The notes beneath the pieces are model-generated. The model saw nothing but the letters and a program-made list of their open reading frames with translations. It was not told the origin of the DNA and ran no database searches. 64,000 nt of DNA from Bursaphelenchus xylophilus. Its lineage: Eukaryota > Nematoda > Chromadorea > Rhabditida > Aphelenchoididae. Within the stretch, counting starts at the first letter, position 1. Each line of letters begins with the position of its first letter. Shown one piece after another: positions 11,101 to 24,500 of the stretch. The DNA is taken from assembly GCA_904066235.2 (NCBI GenBank), contig CAJFCV020000003.1, positions 992,001 through 1,056,000 on the forward strand, in the 5' to 3' direction. A program made the position numbers and the translations under genes.

Positions 11101-12479
11101 ACCTAAAATTTACCTTGATTTACAGGGGAAGTACCCCCAAGTGCGACGCTCAGATTTTGATGGAACTTGGGGACAAATTTAGAATATTTTTGTCTAAAAT
11201 ACATGCGAGAGTGCTAGGTCGCGCTTTGCAGAAACAACCGTGATTTTTAGATCGAAAGTCGGCCAAAATTTGAGACTTTTTGCCGACTTTTGGCACAAAA
11301 AATTTGATGCCTATTTCGACCATAGTGGGTAGTGTTTCCACAAAAAATGAATTTTTTCGGCACAAAAATAGCAAAGTTATGATGAAAAAGTGTTTTTCTC
11401 TCCGACCGCTCTCCGCGTTTGGCGTACTCTCTCGGCGACAAAGATGGCTCAATATCTCGGCGGCAAAGCGCGAGCTAAAACTTTCAGGAATTGATACTTA
11501 GTTCATGACCGACGTGTGTGCAAAATCTAAAGAAAATCTGAGCGACGGGACTTGGGGAGACTTGCCTTGTTAGCGTAGCTCAAGATGAATATTGAAACTT
11601 TTTCTCCGACAAATGCCGAAAACAATTTCCCACTTTTTTCGAACCAAAAACAACTCCCCACTTACCGTACCACCCCCCTTACCACTCCCTGATCTCAACC
11701 CGAAGCGCGCCCAGCCCCAATTCGCGATAAAACAAACGTTTTAATAAAACGCCATTTTTTATTACACACCGTCATCGACGGAATTCGTTGACGGAACAAT
11801 CGATAGGATCAGTTGATTGGGCGACCTTGGGGCGGTTTGACGGAGCTGCGGGTTTTGGTGGGCACTTTTTTCCGATCCTATCATCATATCGATATTGTTG
11901 TAGGGGAAAAATTGAAATGCTAATAGTTGTCCGTTTCACTTCTGTTTTGGTTTGATTTTTATTCCAGAGCCGCATGGACGCTTCCAGCCCGGGTTTCCCT
12001 TTGATTTTGTTTTTTTTTTTGTTTTTTGGCCAAAAATAAACAAATTTTTGATATTTTAGGTATAAAAATTGAGAAAACCCGAATAAAACAGTAGTCTTTA
12101 ATTTTAATTAAACTGTGTAATTAATTTTGATGGCTTTTTGAGGAATTTTGAGCTGATTTTGGATCAAAGATTGAGAAATTTTGACCGTTGTTGCCTAGTG
12201 TAATATAATTTTTCTACATTTTGGCGCTATTTTGGCTTTAATTCGAAGAATAATAACGAGTTATTGTTTATTTTCCCATGAAAAGATTTAGAAAGTCTAA
12301 AAGTCACCTTACTTTCAGCCAGTTCCTTCCAAATCGCATGTTCATGGATTATATGGTTTGAAGGCGACCAAAAGAAAAGAAGGCGAAAATAGACAGTTCG
12401 GGGCGAAAGCAATTCGGTTTTCTGCCGTTATCACCACATTCAGCATTATCAGCCATCCGCAGCTCTCCCGCTTCTTCTA
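8115..12479. other. 4.4-kb intergenic region between divergent genes
   Basis: Separates the minus-strand RRM gene from the plus-strand 1849-aa gene. I find no exon chain. Notable contents are a C/G-rich island at about 10270-10430 with a TTTTGGCGCC-type palindrome on the minus strand (about 10394-10404, E2F-like), and a family C repeat at 11100-11575. The rest is AT-rich, with scattered copies of the AGTGYAATATAAT motif. The promoters of both flanking genes are expected here. Confidence 0.45.
11100..11575. repeat. dispersed repeat family C
   Basis: Contains the family hallmarks TTTTTCTCTCCGACCGCTC, TACTCTCTCGGC, AATATCTCGGC, AAAGCGCGAGCTAAAACTTT and AATCTGAGCGACGGGACTTG. Similar blocks occur at about 32390-32640, 33390-33800, 34580-34910, 42665-42790, 49320-49420, 57775-58130 and 58968-59110. 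No clear terminal inverted repeat and no protein. Confidence 0.6.
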
Positions 12480-12480
12480 T

Positions 12481-12493
12481 TATATTGTTTTAG
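12481..12493 (+). promoter_or_regulatory. candidate 5' splice acceptor (possible trans-splice site)
   Basis: TATATTGTTTTAG sits 26 bp before the ATG of the 1849-aa gene. Nematode genes commonly receive a spliced leader at such an acceptor. It could equally end an ordinary 5' UTR intron; the sequence alone does not decide. Confidence 0.35.
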
Positions 12494-12519
12494 GTCCGAA
12501 ATTCTAAAGAAGCGGCGAA

Positions 12520-15500
12520 ATGTCGAGGGGTAAGTGTTTTTTACGAACGATTATTCACGGATTTGGCGTTTAGGAGGATATGGAATATATTTTTGGCTGC
12601 TTGGAAGACATCTTAAAAACAAATTTTGTTATCCATGAGCTGACGTCAAGTGTAATATTTGTGTTATTTTCAGACCTAACTTGCAATGAATCTCTGCCAG
12701 ATGATGGGTCCGGGTTTTCGGTATGTGTTTATATTGTTTTTTCTCATTTTTAGGTACGATTTGCAATAGTTTTTGCAAGATTTTTGTTTCCGAATTTTAG
12801 CCGTCACAAAATCGAAATTTCTCAAACCAAAATCTCCAACAGACGGCGTCCAGCTCGATCCAAGCCATCCGCGACCAGATCCTGGCCCAACAACAACAGC
12901 AGAACCAGATGGGCCAGCTCAATTCTCAGGCGACAAACTTTCTAGTCAGTTGTTTTTCCCAACCATTCAGGTGATAAGCGGGCGAAAAAGGGAGAACTGA
13001 AACACTAAAGTACATGAGTAGAAATTTGTAGGAAATTTTTCGGAACGTGAAACAGTGACGAAACAAGTTTTGCAGGCATGTTGAGGAGATTTTGGGAAAA
13101 AATGGAAAAAAAATTGGCTGATGGCAAGTATAATATAAAAAATTTTTGAGATGTGAGAAAATTGGATTGTTTCTTGTTGATTGTAAATTTTAGGGAAATT
13201 CTTGAGCCAGAAAGTTAAAAAAAATTTGTCTTGGGATAAATAAACTGATGGCTAGTGCAATATAATTTTTGTCTGTAAATCCATAAATTGCATGTGCACG
13301 TCAAGCATAGCTTATTTTTAGACTCTATGGTAACTGTTTTTGGGTCTAAAAAATTTTTTTGAGTGTTTTATGGACAAAAATTATATTGTACTTGACAATA
13401 ATATGATTTGTGGTTCACACATGCCCAGTTTTAACCTTTTTATCTCGAAATGCTCCTAGAATTTGTTAGAGGTCATTCTAAATTCGGTTGGTCCCGTAAA
13501 TTGCGTTTTCTCCCGCTTATCATCAAAAGTTGTCATGGATAACATAAAAATTCCAAAGAATCCACACAAAAAATCAATTTTCCCCGTTTCAGAACCAGCC
13601 CCAACGAGCGGCGTCCGCAATGCCCTCAATGGAGCAAATCAACGCCCAACTGAACCAACAACAGCCCCAAAATTCGTCGAATCAATTCTTCGGCCTTGAT
13701 CAGCGGACCTCGGTCCTGCAGAACACGCTCATCTCCCAGTACCTGCAACGGCAGAGCCTGGAGAATGTGCCCACAGCCAGTCTGGCTCAAGCCCTTCTGG
13801 CCCAACAGTCCAACATTTACAACGCCTTACCTCAACTCCAACAACTCTCCAATAATTTGAATCTGAACCAGAATCTGGGCCAACAACTGAACTTGGCGCG
13901 CCTCCAGAGCACCGCCAGCCAACTGGAACAGCTCCAGAACTTCCAACACCAACAACAACAGAGCGATTTAACCGCCGAACAAAGAGTCCTACTCCTGCAG
14001 CTCTTGCAGTCCCAAAATCAAAACCAACGACAGAATTTGGGCCAGAACTCGGCCATCTCTCAACTTCAAACCACCCAAAACTCGGCCCTCAATCAACTTC
14101 AAACCAGCCAAAATTCGGCTCTAAATCAACTACAAACCAGCCAAAATTCGGCGTTAAATCAACTACAAACCAGCCAAACTTCGGCTCACAACTCGATAGC
14201 CCAAAGCATCGGAGAGCAAGGCCTCAACCAACTGAATCAAGCCCGCCTCCTCAGCCACCTAAATTCCCTGAATGCCGCCCAACTCGCGGAACTCGTGAAT
14301 TCAAACCCGTTGAACACCGGCCTGTTGCAGCGAACCCAGTTCAACCAACAAGCACAGAACATCCAACAACAGTATCTGCAACGCCCGTTCACTCCGCAAG
14401 TCGTCGTCCCACCACAATTGGAATCCAAACTTCAGGTAGGAGGTCATGGATAAGATCAAAGTTTGAGGGCGTTTGGAGGTCTCAGGTGGTGAATGGGGTC
14501 TTGAGATGAGTTGTGTGGAGATTAGAGCATTCAGAACCGGGTTGGATAAAAAAAATCAAACGATTTTTTTTGGTCAAGTATAATATAATTTTTATCATTT
14601 TTTTTGAAGAACCTATGAGTGAATGCATTTTTTAGGTTGGATATGAGATAGAAATGACATTTGATTTAATTTTAAACCAAAAACCCGAAATATATATATT
14701 ATTGTAGGTCATGGAGGATATAGCTTTGATGATTTTTTTGGAATTTTTGGATTGAAATACGATTTTAGGGCATTTCTAGGTCGTAAATGCCTGTTGTATC
14801 GGCGTTAGACCATATTTTTGCAATGAGTTATATTGCACTAGGTCAAGTGCAATATAATTTTTGACGGATTTCGGTGGGTTTGATGAGTTAAAGGGAGCTA
14901 TAGATGCTTTTGAAGGCTGTATTTGCAGTTTTCAAAGGTTTTTACAGTTGGAATTGTAACATTTTGCTTTTTTTGTCTTCTGCAATATAAAATTCCAGGC
15001 GGTGAAACGAATAGCCGAGCTACGAGAATCGTGGAGCAAATTCGGTCCAACCACAAGTAATTTGAAGGATGAGCCCTCACATTCGGCGGGATCGAGCCAA
15101 GTCGATGCTCCATCGACGAGTCGACCTCAAGCCGCGTCTCCCAGAAGCAATAAACGGCCGCACAGTCCGGCAAAAGACGCTCAAAAGGCGGATGAGACGT
15201 TCAGAGAATTCGAGAAGGTCCGAGCAAATTTGGGAGCTGATGAACAACAAAAGTTGTTGGACTTGCTGAAGTCGATGCAAAATCGGCCTCAAAGCACAGG
15301 CAAGATTGACAAAAAATTTGATAATTCAGAGAGATTATGCCTTATTTATGGCAATGGAATTTCAGCACCCCCACAAAACACCCTCACCCAAGCCCATTTG
15401 CTCCAACAAACCCTCGAGATTACGGAAAAATTGCGGCAGGAGCGGGAACGCCAAGAGCAACAGCAGAATGTGGCCGCCAACTCCGAATCCCGCCCCATGG

Positions 15501-18500
15501 TCCGACACGTCCCCGGCGAGGAGATCTTCGAATCATTACCCAAAAAACGCCTCCGCAAACAACAATTCGAACTGGAGCAGGCGGAAATGGCCAAAGAACA
15601 AAATCAGCGACTTGCGGGTGGAACACCCTTGGCTTCGAACACGTAAGAGATTGGAAATTGAAGCAGAAGCGATGATGATGAATTTAGTGGGGATTGAAGT
15701 TGATTTCGGGATATTTTGCGGAGTTGGACGATTGGGGAAAGAGACGACTCATTTTTCTAACAAAAAATCGCTCCAAAAATGAAAATCCTTTCTAATGTTT
15801 TCTTTTCAACCCTTGCAAATTATTCTCATACCAAAAATAAACCTTTCACTTCTCAAAATAACGAAAAATTTCAAAGTTTTCCAAAATTTTCTAATATTTT
15901 CCTCTTTTTCCCAGAAAAAATCGCTCAAAATGTCGGAACTGGGACGATTGAAGAAAAAGACGATTGGAGAAAAGGGCGATTGGGAAAAGTACGATTGGGG
16001 AAGCCGAAAAGTATTGTTTTTCTTCGATACAAGTGTGAAATTAGGATAATCGAGGGTGCTGATTTCGAAAATGACATTCATTTTTTTTGACAGTTACATT
16101 TTTCTTTAAATAATACTGTAAAGTAATAATTTTTTGAATTTTTTTCACAAATACTCGATTTGGGGGTTTTCGAGGGTGCTGATTTCATTTTTTCTGATTG
16201 GAAAAACAGCACCACCGAAAACCCCAAGTCGAGTATTAATGAAAAAAATCGAAAAAAAGATACTACTTTACAGTACTACTTAAGGAAAAAAGTACAGTCA
16301 AAGTAAAATTAATGCCATTTTCGAAATCAGCGCTTTCGATTATCATGTTCACCATTTGCATCGAAGAAAACCAATACTTTTCGGTTTCCCCAATCGTACT
16401 TTTCCCCAATCGTCTTTTTCCCCAATCGCCTTTTTCCTCAATCGCCCAGTTCCGATATTTTGAACGATTTTTCCGGGAAAAAAGAGAAAAAGATCCGAAA
16501 ATTTTGGGAAGCTTTGAAATTTTTCGTTGTTTTGGAAAATTGAAGGCTTATTTTTGGTATGAGAATAGTTTGCAAGGCTTGAGAAGAAAATATTAGAAAG
16601 GATTTTCATTTTTGGAGCGATTTTTTGCTAGAAAAATGAAGAAACTCAACAACTTTTTTGTATTGTTTTAAGTCTAAAAGTAGGTGTCTGTAAACTTCAA
16701 TTTTAGCCAGCCAATTCTCCCTCAATCAGCGCCGCCGTCTCAAATCCCGGCCTACTCGCAAGCAGCACCTATTACACCAGCAAATCATCTACAAGAACAG
16801 CCTAGAAAGAGAGGCAGACCACGAACAAATCCATTGTCCGTGAAAGCGTCAAAGCCTCCAAAACCGAAAGTTTCGACCGTCAAAGATGCTGTCGGCGATT
16901 TATTCTTGAAACCAACACTCCTACAGTCCCCTGGAGAAACCGGTAGGTCATTTGGAGCTTGATTTTTGGGTTTAGGAAGGAAATTTATATTACCCATCAA
17001 GTATAATTGATGAAATTTGATTTTTTAGCCATTTCACCGGCTGGAGTGAAGAAAAAGCTCCACAAAAAACCAAAAGAAGAGATTCTGAAGTCCGCAACGA
17101 AAGTAGTGAGGTCGGGATCAACTTCGGCCAGTTCCTCGTGCTCCGCAACCCCTCTGGCATCACCAGTTCCACCGGGGAAAAAGAACGGACAAAAAGAAAA
17201 GGGCTTGGTGGATTTGGCCAAATTGCTGAGGGATAGATTCCCGGACCTCAAATCACTCGGCGACCTCGAGATTAACGGAATAAAAGCGTTGGCAGCGATC
17301 TACGAAAGAAGCAAAGAACGGACGGAGAAGGTAGGAGAATATAATTTTTATAAGAAATACAGTGAAATAAATTATTTATAGAGTGTTTTATGACATTTAG
17401 AAATGATTAGGAGATGCTAGAGTAATTTTGAGAAACTTTGAGACAGAATTTTATATTACACTTGCCTTCAGAAGCCGGAAAAGTACGAAGAAATCGAGGA
17501 GGAACCCGAAACGGATGAAGAACCAAATCTCGCCGACTTTGTGGAAGGCGCCCTCCCTGGCGGACTGAATGGCCTCGAGGAATTGCGACAGGAATGCGAG
17601 AAAACGGGCAAAAGTCCCGTGGCACTGAAGATTTTGGACACGGTCTTCAAAAATGACGACTTATTCGATCTGGCCAAGGTCCAAATGTACGCCAATTACT
17701 TGGTCAGAGAGAATCCGAAGAGAGGACCGAATGGAATTGTCAAGGATGTGGAGACGGTACGGATTTTGAGGATTTATATTGTTGTAGGTGTCGGGGGGTA
17801 AAATGAGGTCGGGAAAGGCTGATTTTTGCTTGTTTTTGGGAAATTTCAAGTGTTAAATAGACGATATAAACCTTGATTTGTCTTTATATAACGGTTGGAG
17901 TCGATATGAAGAAAGAAAATTGGAAAAAATTTGGTTTTTTTTTGGATATTTTAGCTACTGTGACCTAAAATAAGGTCGAAAAGTGTCGATTTTTAAGATT
18001 TTTGAGAAGTTTTGAGTTTAGAATAGGACGCTTGACCATTTACTTGAGTAAATATATCAGTTGGACTTGATTTTATGAAATGAAGTTGGGTGGAATGACA
18101 GGGTTTAGTCTTTAGGAAATAACATAAGATAAAAAAGATTTTTTTGGAAAAGTTGCAGAATTTTTGTGGAAAATTACATGACCAAAGTTTTTGAATTGAT
18201 CAAAAAAAATTTTCAGGCCCGACTGGACAAGAATATTGCGCTGATGGGCATGCACGCCACCGAAATCAACAAAAAAGCCGAATTCGTGCGCCGCTTCATC
18301 TACGAGTACACGGTCCTCAACCTGATGAACGAGGAATACGCGCTGGCGCGTGGAGAAACCCCGAAAGAAGTGTTCGTAGACGGACGACTGCAGAACCTCC
18401 GCTTCAGCGCCGACTTTGAGCCCGAGATCCCCGAAGTGGCCAAGAATTTGAGTTGCGCCACGTTGGAGGTGAAATTGATGGACCAAATGTACCGATACCG

Positions 18501-21500
18501 CTCCGCTTTCTTCAAACAACGGCTTGGGAAGACGATGGCGGTTCCCAGGAAGAGTGGTCAGATGAATCCGGACGAGCTTTTGGTGATGAATATGGACGTG
18601 ACCGCGACTGTCTACAATATGGTCGAAAGTGTGGCGAGGTGAGAAAAAAGAAGATTTTTTGGCACTTTTATGTAATGCAAACGCTTACCAAAGCGTTTTA
18701 AAGATTTTGAGAGAATTTGGGGACAAATTTTTTTGAAATTTCGAATTTCCCGCCATTTTTGGCATTGTGCCCAACCTGTCAAAAATGCCCCCAAAAGTCG
18801 GAAATAATAAAAACAGACGGTAATAGAAGTCATTTCCCTGTTTTAAATGTCATTTTCGGTTTTGAAATTATATTTCTGACACTTTTATATTGTACATGAG
18901 ATCAAATATCATTTTATTTTTTGTCTGTTTTTGCAGAAACGAAAAATACAAAACCTTCGAAGAGGAGACAGAAGAGATGGTCAACAGCCATTTCCCATCA
19001 ACCGAAGATATAAATCGAATCATGTTCAAGACATGTGACCCGCATCCCGCACAGTGCAGTCATATTGAAGATGGTGAGAATTTTTCGATTTTTTTGGGAA
19101 TAAAAGAACTTGAAAAGGAAAGGGATGAAAGAATACGGATTGAGGAGATAGCCAGCGATGTTTTGATCAACTTTTTTTTATTGAGAATAGGAGATAAAAG
19201 TTGTGCTTTAAGAATTTAAATTTTTTTGTCGTTTGACCCCTTCTTGCAGAAGTTATTGCGTTCGAGAATGACTTATGGCCTCTTTAAATTATTTGAGGCT
19301 TCCTTGTGATCTGCATATTACGTTTTCTTGTCAAAAATTTTGATTTTTAACCACGAATGTCTCATGGATAATATACAGTGGGGGACCTGATCCAGTGGCA
19401 AAAAATGTAGCATTTTGCATCCGGAAAGTATAAAAAATGTGACAAAATGCCTCCCTCTCCATGTGAAAAAACTACGATTTCAAAGGCGGCTCTTTTTGTG
19501 AGGGAAAACGAAGTTTTTTTCTCTTGAAGAGGGAGACATTTTGCCACATTTATTGATACTTGCCGGATGCAAAATGGTACGATTTTTGCCACTGGATCAA
19601 GTCCTTCACTGTAAATGAATATTTTTTTTTCTTCCAGATGAATCCGAACAGACAGTCATCATTCGAGCCAGAAACGAGCTCTCCGAGGAAGAGGAGCTCA
19701 AACAACGCCTCCTCGGCTACCTCGAACAGAACACCAGCGACTTGGCGGACCTCACAAAAATCGCCCTCAAAATCCGCACGAAGGGAATCGAGGTGCAGCA
19801 AAGTCTGAACGCCTCCTACGACTCGGAGCTCCGCCAAAACCGCAGCCGCTCGTCGGAGCCGCGCTTGAAATGGCCCGAAATGTTGCCCCTCTACAAACGA
19901 CGTCGCACCCGAAGTTCGGACGTGAACGTCGTGAACAGGGTCACAAATAATGTGGGAGTCCGATTCACACGCACCGTGGAGTACGAGGACACCGAAAGCA
20001 GCAGTACGGCGTCGAAAAATTCGGACAAAGAGAACCGCAATGACCTCAGGGCCATTGGAAGCGAAAATCGAATTGGCTCAATCCAAACGAATAGGGTTTT
20101 GAATGGCACTGAAGCGAGATTTGAACTCGATTTTGAACAGAATGATGACGAAAGTGATGCGTTTTATGGAATCAATTCGAACCAAGGCGTCTCCAAACTT
20201 TTGCAACGCTTTACAGATCTGATTGAGCTTAGAAGACGACTCATTGCGGCCTTGGTTAAATTGACTATGAAGAATAAGAGCCAAAAAGATGTCTGGAGGG
20301 CCGCCAGGGAGCCGGGCGTAGCGGTAGACACCCCGGATTACTGTAGAAGTACCGTATCCAAAAGGGTCGCACAAAAAGAATCGAGACAGGGATTGTTGTC
20401 CAAGTCGATGAGACTACGGCTCCTAAGACAGCTGGACTTGATGGAAGAAGCGGAGAAGGAGGAATTTTTGGAAAAGAGGTCTACTAAAGGTCATGGAGAA
20501 GATGTGAAGAATTCGGGTAGAGGAAATGGAGTTGAAAATCGAAATGAAGAAGAAATGACCGTCTCAGAGAACGAAGAAGCCGATGGAGCTCGAATTCGGC
20601 GAAGCTCGAGACTATCGACCGGTCGAAAACCGAATTTCCCAGAGTCGGGCACCAAAACCCCAATGGATAATATAAAATCGGCCGAGGAGCAAATAAAGTT
20701 GAACGGAAGGAAGAAACGCCCAATTGACGAGTATTTGAGGAAGGTCACGGAGATCCCGGAGAATGATTTCGCCAACAGATCGGACATCTTGTCCTTGGCC
20801 AAGCTGACTCAAACCGAAAAAAGTTTTATCCAAAAAGAGAAGGCGGACCGGAAACAGCGCGCAAAGCAAAGAAAAATCTACAAACGAATGTGCGACGAGA
20901 TCAACGGACTCGAAGTCAGTGTTCAGCTGCAGGAGACGATCAACGAAAGAGAGCAAAAACATATCGATGAAGAGACGAAAGATCGCCTGTTTAATATTGA
21001 ATTGGCCTTCAGAAGACTGAAATGTCTAGCGTTGAAGGTGAGATAATGCTGGGTTTGGAGGGTATTGGACATGATAGAGGCAGAAGTGACGAGATTTTGA
21101 AATTAAAGAAAAAAATCTATCAAAAATGAAAAAAAAACCAAGGCTAGTCATGGGTAAAGTAAAAGCTTGACCGAAAAGCCTCAAAAAGTTTTGCAATTTC
21201 ATTAAAGTCTATTTTACACTCTCCATATCTCATGAAATTCTCATTTTTATCACTTTCCACCAATTCCGCGCCCCTAAAACACAATGCCAAAAAATGGCGG
21301 GAAATTCGAATCCAAATCTATCAGTCCGTCGGGAAAATAATGAACACTCCGTCGCATTGAAAATCGCATCGCCCCCGAGAAATTGAAGTGTGACAAAATT
21401 AAATTGCTTTTCACTTTAGCAATGTGATTGGCCCTGCGACTATCAGTCTGTCGGGAAAGTAATGAGCACACTGTCGCTGCGCCAATCGCGTCGCTGAAGT

Positions 21501-24500
21501 GAAAAGCAATTTGATTTTGCACAATTCATTTTCTCGGTGGCGATGCGATTTTTGACGCGAAGGAGTGCTCATTATTTTTCCGACAGACTGATGGAAGTTT
21601 GAATTCGTATTTCCCGCCATTTTTGGCGTTGTGTTTTAAGGGCGCGAAATTGGTGGAAAGTGATAAAAATGAGAATTTGATGAGATATGGGGAGTGTAAA
21701 ATAGGCTTTAATGAAGTTGCGACACTTTTTGAGCGTTTTCGGTCAAACATTTATGTTATCCATGATGATCTTTGGTTTTTGGTAATTTTTTGATAGATTT
21801 TTGAATATTGTAATTTATAGGTTATAAATCACATATAACTGACCTTTTTGACTCTGCGAAAAAATTTTTGTTTTAGGCGGGAAAATCGTAAATTTTATCC
21901 ATAAAATAATGTAATTCCATTCCAGGTGCACTCCGTCCTCGACCCACAGAACCATAAGCGTTTCTGCGAACGTCTGGCCCAGGTTCAGTCGGCTCGGCCA
22001 GACCTTTTATTCCGAATGCGCGACGATTTCACCATCGGGTATCTGTTTGATGTCCCAGAATACGAAGCGGCCTTCCAGAAGAAGGAACCCTACAGCAATG
22101 GGACCATCAAGATGGTACCAACCGCCGAGGAACTCGACTTTCTTTTTGAGGTATGATTTTTTCAAAAAATACGAATTTTTTTTTTGTAAAATGCGATTTT
22201 TGTTGGAGTTTTGATGAATGGAAATCACAAAAAGGATGTGAGAAATTATTTTTGATCCTTTTCAGAACAAAAAAGCGAATCCGTACCGCAAATCGGCGTT
22301 CAGTTTACCTTCCACCACCCCTCAGTCCGAAGTTGAGTCGGCGCAGCTCCGAAAATACCGCCAACGGGAGCTGGACCGAACCCCAGCCGAACGCCTCAGC
22401 GAATACATGAACCTGTCGTTGTGCGCGAGAGCCCTGATCCGATTTGTGTACGCCAAACCCGAGTTGTCCCATGAAATGGCGTTGTTGTGAGTTTTATAAG
22501 TTTTTTGGAGGATTGGTGAAAGTTCAAGGGTTTTTGGAAGGTGTTTGAGGCTTGTGAGAGTAGATTGAGCCATTCAGGATCTATTTTGGGGTATTGAGAG
22601 AATGAAGGAGGGGTGGTGAAAAAAATCATGGGTGATTTATAAAAAAATCAACCGATTTATTGCTAATTTTTTTTGGAAACCCTTTATAACGTTCTATCCC
22701 ATTATTTCAAAGTATAAAATCTAAAATTCATAATAAAAGTAAAGTCAAAATCACGGCTTCGGCTATCCAGAACATAATATGCAGCTTTATTCTTCCAACA
22801 ATCAAGTTTTTTATTATGTACAAGGAGTAATTTCATCAAAAACTTCAATATTTTCTGTCTGCTACAACACCACAAAACCAAAAACTTCAATTAAAAAAAA
22901 TCAATCGCTTTCTTGCTAAATTTTGTTCGGAAACCATTCATAACGTTCTATTCCATCATTTCAAAGTATAAAATGTAAAATGCCTCAAGTTCCTCTGTCA
23001 TTTCTGACCACTCTAACGTCAACCTCAAGTATACAGCAAGGGATCTGATCCATTGGCAATAAACGCATAATTTTGCATCCGGGAAGTATCAAAAAATCTG
23101 GCAGAATACAGATTTGATATTTTGCTACATTTTTTGATACTTCCCGGATGCAAAATGATACGTTTTTTGCTGCTGGATCAGGTCCGTCACTGTATGCTTG
23201 AGGTTGATGGTAGAGTGGTCAGAAATGTCAGAGGAATTTGAGGAATTTTAGATTTTATACTTTGAAAAGATGGGATAAGACGTTATAAAGGGCTTCCGAA
23301 CAAAATTTAGCAAGAAAGCGATTGATTTTTTTATTGAAATTTTTGATTTTGTGATGTTGTACTAGACAGAAAATACTGAAGTTTCTGATGAAATTATTGC
23401 TTGTACATAATAAAAAACTTCCTTGTTGGAAGAGCAAAGCTGTATATTATGTTGTGGATAGCCGAAGCCCGATTTTTGAGTTTATTTTTACCTCAAATTT
23501 TTGATATTACAGTAGGTAGACTAGAAAAAAAAGATAATTTTTTTTGTTTGAATTTGATCTCAATTGTTTTCTATTTGTTTGAAGAAGTCATAGAAATATT
23601 TTCAGTGTCACTCACCCGGCATTTGAAGTCCTCAGCAACGAACAGGGAGACGATAAAGGATTCGTGACCTCAGTGTATGATGTTGCAGTGGAAAAAGCGA
23701 AGCAAAGAGTGCCGGTTGAAAAGCGAAAACCCCCCAAATTTAGCTCCAAAGAAGAGGAAAGACAGTACTTTGAGGTAAGAGTGGTTAATGAATTTTTGAA
23801 GGGGATTTTTAGATTGTTTTAGGTGAAAAAATGGGGATTTTTAGGGGGATTTTGAGGGTTTTTGGGGAAATTTGATAATTTTTTGAGATTTTTTGAGATT
23901 TGTCGAAAATTTATGGGCCGATTTTGCAGAAAAGGGCCAAACAGATCAAGGAGAAGTTCTCCTCACTACTCACCATCGACCATAAACGCGTGGTCCTCGA
24001 AAAACGCTGCCTCCGCACGGTGCAACGCCTCACCGGCGAGCTGAAAAAGCAGGAAGACGTGAAGGAACAGCGCCGAAAGGACTTCCAATCACTCTCAACC
24101 CGCTCGAAACAGAACTTCCTGAAGAGACAGCGAATGTCCCGCTTCAATCAGAAAACCAAATTCGACCCAACCGTACCGGTGGAAGCCAATCTCTCGGCCC
24201 CATTGCCCGTCCCCGGCTTCGAACCAGAGGATGATGTGGACTTGGAGAAGCTCGGAAATACTCCGTTTGGACAGTCACTGAGGTAAGCCGGAGGTTTTGG
24301 AAAGGGATGGGATTGAATTTTGCTGATTTTTTATTTGATTTTTTTGTCTAGTGCAATGTAATTAATATCGAGTTTTGAGATAATTTTGGGTTTAAATTAA
24401 CAAATGAGCCTTGATTAAGAAGATTTAGGGCTTTGAAATCAAATTTAGGGGCCATCCGTGGCTTAATTTATAGAAAAAGGATATTTTTTTTACCTAGTAC

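Noticed and set aside
15779..16609. Open frames of about 90-100 codons on both strands
   Set aside because: They lie in the arms of a palindrome, so each frame appears twice in opposite orientation.
18112..18519. 135-codon minus-strand open frame
   Set aside because: It is the mirror of exon 9 of the 1849-aa gene, which has phase-consistent splice sites and coding-type composition on the plus strand.
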